64,000 nt of DNA, from the NCBI RefSeq assembly GCF_000471905.2, contig NW_006494916.1:2357025-2421024 (forward strand). The letters are read 5' to 3'. Source of the DNA: Amborella trichopoda (Eukaryota; Streptophyta; Magnoliopsida; Amborellales; Amborellaceae). Below are positions 56,205 to 64,000 of the stretch, piece by piece. Position 1 is the first letter of the stretch. Each line of letters opens with the position of its first letter. Below the pieces are notes generated by a model. It was not told the origin of the DNA. It ran no database searches and saw nothing but the letters and a program-made list of their open reading frames with translations. Position numbers and translations under genes: made by a program.

Positions 56205-57889
56205 TTTTGTGATCCAACTCAGGAGTCTAATACCTTTGTCTATTATCTGCTACTCTATCATCACCGTCCATTTAAATGTAATTTTCTTTTTATTTAAAAA
56301 TACTTTTAATCATTTTTATTTAGTTATGTTTAAAAAAAAACCTAAACCCTAAAATTCAAAAATTATTATAAATCAAATAAAAAATAAAATATAAACTTAA
56401 TTTTTAGCCAATAGAAACAGTATTTGTGAAATCTAAATTTAAATTTTCTCCCTCCATTTTCCTATAGTGTGCATTCCCTTTTACCTATTTTTCCCATAGA
56501 TATCTATAGTGATATTATTTCCAAATAAGGTGAGATACATTGACACAAGTAGGTTTGACCATAGCCTCCTTGTTCTACTCATGTGATAAGGACAAAGTTT
56601 TTGTGAGTCAACGGACTCATAAAAACATGTGTCTCCTCATTTAGGAGACATGCATCCTTGTTGTACCTCCTCACAACAGGTGCTGCTAACTCACTAAATA
56701 TACTTTTTATAAGACTATAATAAAGTAATAATTTCCATATTATCTTATAATTTTGATATGTTATTAGCAATTTTGCTTCTTCATAGTTGGCACTAATTCT
56801 CTAAAGTTATTTTTATATTTAGTTAGTTATAGGTAGGCATTATATATGTTTAAACAAATTATCCATCATAGCAATTATGTATTGGTTTTTCATTTTTTTT
56901 TTTTGCTGGTTGTTCTATTTAGAAATGGGAAAATATCTTCATACCTCCCAATTTTAAGTTTTATATCTCAGTCGATCGAAGTTTTCAAAACATATCTTGG
57001 GTTATAAAAATTCTATGTTTTATATCTTTTAACCCCCTACGCTAAGTTTATCCCTTTCAAACCTAGTTTTTTGCCCCAAACAAATATTAGAAAGACATAT
57101 CCTTTCTAAACATCATCATTTCCCTTTTCACGTAATTTTCTTCTAAATCTGTCTCTCTACCTGTTTTCCCACTCTCTCTCCCTTTTCTCGTGTCGCTCAC
57201 TCTCTCTCCCCCCATTAGAGAGACAAAGAGGGTGAATGTTAAAGAGAGAGAAATTTGGGGGGAATATGTAATGTAAAGCGATGAAGGTTTTCAAATGAGC
57301 ATACCTTTTTTATATTTGTCACTGCTAAAAAAATATTAAAAGTGGGCAAACTTAATCATGGGGTTAGGAGATATATTTTAAATCATTCGGTCTATTAAGC
57401 TATGAAAACCAAAAAAATGAGGGAACGAGGATATTTCCCCTTTAAAAATTATTTCTACTAAATTTGAAATGATATATGGAGGAGCATTAGCATCATAATA
57501 ATGGATGTTACATATTCATTAGAATATTTTTTACATATTGTCTCATTCCTCATTTTATTATAAGGGGAGAGAGTGATAGATGAGGGAAGCCTACAAAACA
57601 CCCTTTGTGGAGAGCACATGCAGGGTAAGTTGACCCAGGGTTTTTAAAAAGGACACGGTTTTGGTGAGCCACTTCCTCACCAAAATAGGCGTGTCTCCTT
57701 ATGCATTAGGCATCCATATTAATGATGGACGTCGAAAAATATAATTTCACTATATCAAAATGGAGGGTGGAAAAACATATTAAAAACCATAATTTTTTAT
57801 TTTCAAAAATAAAATATTCTATATACGTACACCACAATAGTTGAGATTATGAAATCTTAAATGTTTGAGATGGATATTTTAAGAGTGAT
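56205..57889. other. 5' flank of copy E; no gene seen
   Basis: Collinear with the other 5' flanks. A segment ATTGTCTCATTCCTCATTTT with its neighbours (about 57538-57575) is shared with unit 6 (63584) but not with units 1-3. Confidence 0.5.
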
Positions 57890-58695
57890 TGTAGGGTTAA
57901 TAGGACCCTGTTGTATGCGAAACTTAGAATCTCAAATACCATGATCCCACCCAATATCGTGTACGTAGAAGGCTAAATGTAAAGTAGACAAATACAACTA
58001 CAACTCGAGTGCAAGAAATAAAACAATAATAAAAAACCATTCCACCACAATACATGATTTACTTGGTTAACCCCATAAGGCTATATTCATAGTTTTGGCA
58101 AGTAGAAATCCACTATTACAATGATGATTACAATTTTTTGTTACAAAAGATATACCTATTTCTAAACATCAGTAAGAACGTTATTGATCTTCCCTTCTAA
58201 ACCCACTCTCCCGACCAAGTAACACAAATGATCAACATCTTCTCCTACCGTTATACTTCTACCGAAAAGAGCAACTTGAGAGAAATCGATAGACTTTCTC
58301 TATTTTTTTTCTCTCTCTCTCTTGGTGACCTATCTCCATATTGAAGTTTCCTTCCCATAACCCCTAGGAGGTGACCCTCAAAAGGATGAGTATTATGTCT
58401 TCCTTTGGTCCTCTTTTAAATAGATCACTTGGGCTTTATTTAGTTCCCCAAAGAAGCCCCCTTTTTCTCTTCTCATATTACTCTCAATTTTTTGAATAAA
58501 ACATAGGAATAGTGACTGACTATCAACAAATCTAACAATCTCCACCTTGATCGTAAAAATCACCAAATTCATCTTGCCGACTTTCATTGAATAGATTTCT
58601 TAATTTCCTATACCAATTGTAAGGTTACCAAAAACCCTAGTTTGCAGATCCGAGAATCTCAAATATCGAGATCCTACCCAAGATCGTGTACATAA
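57890..58695 (-). mobile_element. Old non-coding LTR-element remnant, unit 5
   Basis: The LTR start TGTAGGGTTAATAGGACC at 57890 aligns with the second-LTR start TGTAAGGTTACCAGGACC of unit 2, which is the main reason for pairing the two ends. The polypurine tract and a primer-binding-site-like ATACCAATTG (near 58610) lie about 80 bp apart because the interior is reduced. Confidence 0.55.
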
Positions 58696-60445
58696 TTGGT
58701 CAAAACCAACAGGATCGCAAATTTACCGGTGAGTCGGTTGAGTCACCAAACACATTTCCTTTAAAGAATGCCGATCTAGATTGGATCGTTGGATCGCATC
58801 AAAAATTGTTGACATAAAGCCTCATTCACACATGGTTTTTCCTAAATTGTGTACATCAAATTGGGACTATTTTTTTTTATTATTTCTTTATTTTTAACAC
58901 AGCACTCATTACAAGATGGTCAAATAAGCTTAAGTCACCTACTTGATAGGGCACTTTTATACCTTGCATCCTATTACCTTTCATTATTCCCTCACGTTGG
59001 ACTAACTCTTGGAGGAGTGTGCATATCAGAAGTGTACATCCAATTAACTTTCATTATTCCTTAACGTTAAAATAGAGGCCTTTTATCCAAATGATGGTGG
59101 AGGAGTGTGCATATCAAGAGCAGTTGTGGTGTCAAGTCTCAGTTGCAAAGTATGGGAACAATAGGCATGAGCCATTTCTTCCACTAAACAGTTAGTTGCC
59201 AAAGGTGTGAGATGAATGGTTGGTAGGGGAAATGAGACTTCCTTTTCCTAATTCAAAAAGCTCGGAGTTAGGCCAATGAAATGCACGGCTATGAAGAAAA
59301 AAAACCCTTGAATTGATCATCTCGACATCGAGATGTATGATAGGAAGAAAAAAAAAAAAAAGATTTTGAGTACAAAAAATAGTACATCTTGCAACACATT
59401 CTCTAGACCGTTCAATTTCAAGATTTTCATATGTTTATAGATCTACTTGGTTTTAACCATTTTTTAATTTTAAAATTTTATATTTAAAAATAAAAATAGA
59501 TTTTAAATAATCAAAAGAATTTTTTACATGAAAAATACATGTTATCATAAAATTTGGAGGTTTGCAACCTTATACAAACCCCCAAAATAAAATTAATTTT
59601 GAGCAATTAGATTTCAACATTGTGAAATCTCCTATTATGGAAAGGTGCTTGCGCACCCTTCTACCCGTCCACGATATTTTTGTTCGTTGTTTTTTCTTTC
59701 TCCCTCTATTTTCTTATATTTTGCTTTCCCTTTACCCTTTTTGTTCATAGATGTCCATAGTGATATGATGCGGAAGCAAGTATAAGTACTCCAGGGAGAA
59801 AATAAAACTTGAAGAACAACAATAATAACAATAATAATAAGTTGATAGAATAAACCATCTCTCAATTTCTGCAAGGCAATTCACCGGAAAATGAAGAGAC
59901 ATCTCCCTTTAAATAAACTTTGAACAAAACAAATAACTAAAGAAATAAAAGAACGACAAAAGTTATCTCTCTCTTTCATGTTTTTCCACTTCCACCCTAT
60001 TTTCTTACTCTTTATCTCCATATTTTTTTCTCTTTCCTCCTGTTTCCCTCTAATCTCCTAACTTTTAACTCCCCTTTATTTATCTCTCTTTCAAGATTGG
60101 CTTTATCCTATCTAAAATCCTCAATTTATATCTAGATCTCCTTAAATCTCGTGTTAACTTCTCTTTCGAAAAGATAATTAAAGATAATCTGTACTTATAC
60201 TAAAGACCTATTTCCTAAACCAAAAGCAAATCATGCACCGACCTAACTTATCTCCCCTGGTTGGGAGTAGATTGACCTTGAGCTTATAGAACTCAAATAT
60301 TTAGAGAACTTCACGAAAATTGGTGATCGAATGCCTCTGGGAAAGAAAAGAAGCCTATGAGAGAGAAAAGAACCTCAGAGAGGGCAAACCTAGATAGATA
60401 AAGTCATTAGAACAAATCAAACAGTTCAAAAAAACTTACTTCTTG
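58696..60445. other. Unit 5/6 boundary and 3' flank, ending at a deletion junction
   Basis: Normal boundary and 3'-flank sequence, then a jump at about 60445 from ACTTCTTG to TTCTAGCTCCCAGTCG of intron 2. No gene is seen. Confidence 0.55.
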
Positions 60446-60948
60446 TTCTAGCTCCCAGTCGATCATTTCAACCTCCACATGTACCAATATAAAAAATTTA
60501 ACTTCTAAAAAAAGTATATCTGCTACATATTATCTAGATTATCTAATTTTAAGAGTTTTAAGTTTTTATAGATATGCTCGCACTCTCTATTATCCAAACT
60601 TTAGATTTCAAAGCGCTGCAGCCACAGTATGAAGGAATATAGGCATACATGACTTAGATTTGTTGATCCTATTAATAAATCAAAAAAAATTTAAAAAAGT
60701 TATTCTTAAGAAAAACAATTCTTAATCACTCCCAGCTGTAGGATGTAAAATAATTGAATTTTTAATCACTATTTTTGGTCGAAAATTAGAAAAATATATA
60801 AAAAGGCTATTTGCTTTTATTACGAGGAGGTCACAACCATACTTCTGCCATAATCAACATCTAATTACTATTAACAATTGTGATCTTTTTGTAACAAAGA
60901 TAAATGGTCTTATAGTACACACTCTCTAACAAATTTAAACCTAAATAC

Positions 60949-61916
60949 CTGTAACTTTCTGGCTTTTGGGGCCATGAGTCGAGGTAATCCTTTAATGGAT
61001 GGCATGGATGCCTCAGAAAATCTCTCCATAACTGAACCTTACTTTTAAAGTTAAAACTTTTGCAAACTCTAACTTGTGTTTTGGGGTCCCCAGCGTAAAG
61101 CTTTGCTCTCTCTTCAATGGGCATCTCAAAAAACTCAGTGGCAACACCTAGCATGTCTTGAATAACATCTTCTGGAACCCCATGGTTAATGATCTAGTCC
61201 AATACCTTTAACAAGAAGAACAATATTAACTAATTGTAGGGGAAAGAGAGAACGATCAGGCAGGTGAACATATTGATGACCAGTGTTACAAATCACCACC
61301 CGGGAATGGACCCGAGCCATGGGCCGGGTCCGGGCAACCTGGAACCAATCTGGGTAACCGTTCCTAACCAAGCAGATCTGGGCCAGGCTAAAAAGGGTTG
61401 AACATTTTTAGATAAACTCAAAAAATACGATAAATATGTTTAAAATTTAATCAAAACAAAATACAAAAAATAGTGAAAAATAAGTAGGGGTATTTTAAAA
61501 AAGAAAAAGTTTATATAGAGCCGAGGCTCTAAACAATCAAATAAGCGCACAGCTCAAAACTTTCACTAGAAGAGGTTGTTTTGATGCCCAAAAATCATCA
61601 AATTGATCATCTCGACATCAAGATGCGTAGACATCAGGAAAAAAAATTGGATTTCAAGTTTTAGAAATAGGGCATCTTATAATGCATTTTTGGACCGTCA
61701 ATTTTATGGATTTCAATATTTTGAAGAAAAAAGGGACGGATGAAGATCATGAAAGCTGAGAATATTTATTTTATTTTTTATAAGACGAAATATGAAGTAT
61801 ATTTTTTATAATTTCCTTTTTTTATTTCGAGTTCCACACATGACCACCCTAAACGGCCAAAACCAGCCACAATCAGATGCCGGTTCCAGGTAATACGTAC
61901 GGTTTTGTTATGGAAG

Positions 61917-61962
<46 letters not shown>

Positions 61963-62248
61963 TGACCTGAAAAAATCCATAGTCTTCAGAGGCTTTAGAG
62001 ATCTGCCGGATAATATTTTGTCGACTTAAACCATCAAAAACACGACTGAGATCGATTACTTGAATGGATTCCGAAAGGGATTCATCGGAAGTGAACTTGG
62101 GTTGTTCTTCAAGAGGATGGATGTACTTTTCTTTCAAATATTTGGAGTTGACGCCATTGCTTTTGAGTTTCTCCAATCCTTTAGCAACCTCTGCCTTGGC
62201 CGCTGATAAGAGACCAAATCTGCCCACTTTTCGCTGTATAGCATCCAT
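60949..62248 (-). pseudogene. 2OGD array copy F, exons 1-2 only
   Basis: Exon 1 (62248-61967) opens with ATG as MDAIQRKVGRF and runs to DYGFFQ without a stop; it is 17 codons longer at the N terminus than the start assumed for the intact copy. Exon 2 (61193-60949) is open from INHGVPEDV to PESYR. Exons 3 and 4 are missing: at about 60445 the 3' flank of the unit is joined directly to the middle of intron 2, a loss of about 5.9 kb compared with unit 2. Exon 1 preserves a plausible older N terminus, but the gene lacks the whole catalytic half. Confidence 0.83.
61917..61956. repeat. (GA)n microsatellite, intron 1 of copy F
   Basis: About 19 GA dinucleotides in the same place as in the other copies, next to the exon 1 donor. 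Confidence 0.93.
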
Positions 62249-63974
62249 TTTTGTGAGCCAACTCAGGAGTCTAATACCTTTGTTTATTATCTGCTATTCT
62301 ATCATCACCGTCAATTTAAATATCATTTTGTTTTTATTTAAAAATACTTTTAATCATTTTTATTTAGTTATGTTTAAAAAAAAGCCTAAACCTCAAAATT
62401 CAGATAAATATTTTAAATCAACTAAAAAATAAAATATAAACTTAATTTTTAGCCACTAGAAACAACATTGTGAAATCTAAATTGAATTTTTCTCCCTCCA
62501 TTTTCCTATAGTGTGCATTTCCTTTTACCTTTTTTGCCCATAGATATCTATAGTGATATTATTTCCAAATAAGCGAGATACATTGACACAACGTGGCTTT
62601 GACCATAGCCTTCTTGTTCTACTCATGTGATAAGGACAAAGTTTTGGTGAGTAAACGGACTCATAAAAACATGTGTCTCCTCATTTATGAGACAACCATC
62701 CTTGTTGTACCTCCTCACAACAGGTGATGTTGACTCACTAAATATACTTTTTATAAGACTATAATAAAGTAATAATTTCCATATTATCTTATTATTTTGG
62801 TATGTTATTAGCAATTTTGCTTCTTCATAGTTGGCAGTAATTCTTTAAAGTTATTTTTATATTTATTTACTTATAGGTAGGCTTTATCTATGTTTAAACA
62901 AATTATCCATCATGGCAATTATGTAGTGGTTTTTCATATTTTTTTATGCTGGTTGTTCTATTTAAAAATGGGAAAGTATCCTCATACCTCACATTTTTAA
63001 GTTTTATATCTCAGTCGACCGAAGTTTTCAATACATATCTTGGGTTATAAAAATTCTAAGTTTTATATCTTTTAACCCCCTAAGCTAAGTTTATCCCTTT
63101 CAAACCTATTTTTTTGCCCAAAACAAATATAAAAAAGACATAACCATTTTAAACATCATCATTTCCCTTTTCACGTAATTTTCTCCTAAATTTGTATCTC
63201 TCTACTTGTTTTCCCACTCTCTCTCCCCTTTCCAGTGTCGCTCACTCTTTCTCTCCCCTTTAGAGAGACAAAGAGAGTGAATGTTAAAGAGAGAGAAATT
63301 TGGGGAGAATATATCACGTAAAGAGATGAAGGGTTAAGAATGAGCATATCTTTTTTATATTTGTTAGTGCTAAAAAAATAGTTAAAAGTGGATAAGGTTA
63401 ATCAAAGGGTTAGGAGATATATTTTGAATCAATCGGTCCATTAAGATATGGAAACCAAAAATAGAGGGAACAATGGTATTTCCCCTTTAAAAATTATTTC
63501 TACTAAATTTGAAATGATATATGGAAGAGCATTATCATCATAATAATGGATGTTACATATTCATTAGAATATTTTTTACATATTGTCTCATTCCTCATTT
63601 TATTATAAGGGGACAGAGTGATAGATGGGGGAAGCCTACAAATGATCCTATGTGAAGAGAACTTGCAAGACTAAGCCTACAAAACACCTTTTGTGGAGAG
63701 CACATGCCGGGTAAGTTGACCCTGGGTTTTTAAAAAGGACACGGTTTTGGTGAGCCATCGGCTCACCAAAATAGGTGTCTCTTTATGCATTAGGCATCCA
63801 TCATTAATGATGGATGTCGAAAAATATAATTTTATTATATCAAAACGGAGGGTGGAAAAACATATTACAAACCATAATTTTTAATTTTCAAAAATAAAAT
63901 ATTCAATATACATAAACCACAATAGTTGAGATTATCAAATCTTAAATGTTTGAGATGGATATTTTAAGAGTGAT
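62249..63974. other. 5' flank of copy F; no gene seen
   Basis: Collinear with the other 5' flanks, with both hairpins (62638 and 63745). Nothing else is recognised. Confidence 0.5.
63745..63771. other. Perfect 12-bp inverted repeat, 3-base loop
   Basis: TTTTGGTGAGCC, ATC, GGCTCACCAAAA. Copies with small changes lie near 10156, 22080, 39620 and 57660, in the 5' flank of each gene copy about 1.5 kb from exon 1. Confidence 0.85.
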
Positions 63975-64000
63975 TGTAGGGTAATTAGGACATGGTAGTA
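63975..64000 (-). mobile_element. Start of the old LTR-element remnant, unit 6, cut by window edge
   Basis: The last 26 bases (TGTAGGGTAATTAGGAC...) match the first bases of the element in units 2 and 5, in the same place after the 5' flank. Confidence 0.5.

Larger units (their letters stand above)
51097..59028. repeat. Tandem array unit 5 (left end deleted)
   Basis: It begins inside intron 3 (matching about 15240 of unit 2) and continues through exons 3, 2 and 1, the 5' flank and the LTR remnant to the next unit-start motif. The 3' flank and exon 4 are missing. Confidence 0.85.
59029..64000. repeat. Tandem array unit 6 (internal deletion, cut by window end)
   Basis: It starts with the usual unit motif and 3' flank, jumps at about 60445 into intron 2, then holds exons 2 and 1 and the 5' flank. 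The window ends some 25 bp into the next copy of the LTR remnant, so the array continues past 64000. Confidence 0.85.

Noticed and set aside
60949-62248. Copy F as a working short gene
   Set aside because: Exons 3-4, with every Fe and 2-oxoglutarate ligand, are deleted to its 3' side.

Overview
The window is AT-rich plant nuclear DNA, most likely eudicot. The evidence is a four-exon gene of the plant 2-oxoglutarate/Fe(II)-dependent dioxygenase superfamily (2OGD, DOXC class) with GT-AG introns, together with plant-type Ty1/copia and Ty3/gypsy LTR remains. The species cannot be told from what is visible. No bacterial operon, CRISPR array, rRNA or tRNA gene is apparent.

Almost the whole window is one tandem array. 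A unit of about 11.6-12 kb (before later insertions and deletions) is repeated six times: about 1-11581, 11582-23581, 23582-40988, 40989-51096, 51097-59028 and 59029-64000, the last cut by the window edge. Each ancestral unit held, in plus-strand order, a 3' flank, then exons 4, 3, 2 and 1 of a minus-strand 2OGD gene, about 1.6 kb of 5' flank, and an old LTR-element remnant. The protein resembles the hyoscyamine 6-dioxygenase / IDS3 / DMR6-like group.

Only the second copy (13697-20610, 349 codons) is intact: all splice sites, H222/D224/H278 and R288/S290 are present. Copy A (unit 1) has good exons 1-2 but a lost acceptor, a stop and a damaged exon 4. Copy C (unit 3) has good exons 3-4 but stops in exons 1-2. 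Copies D, E and F have lost whole exons to deletions.

Diagnostic differences show that the right half of unit 1 matches the right half of unit 2, while the left half of unit 2 matches the left half of unit 3. The change of affinity lies inside exon 3. The latest duplication therefore appears to have had its breakpoint in exon 3, and the intact gene joins exons 1-2 of one lineage to exons 3-4 of another.

Mobile-element fossils give a relative time scale. An LTR remnant at the right end of the units predates the array. A 5'-truncated Ty1/copia piece in intron 2 of units 3 and 4 only was copied with the array. A solo Ty3/gypsy-type LTR in unit 3 alone came after the last duplication. A 257-base N gap lies beside exon 1 of copy C.
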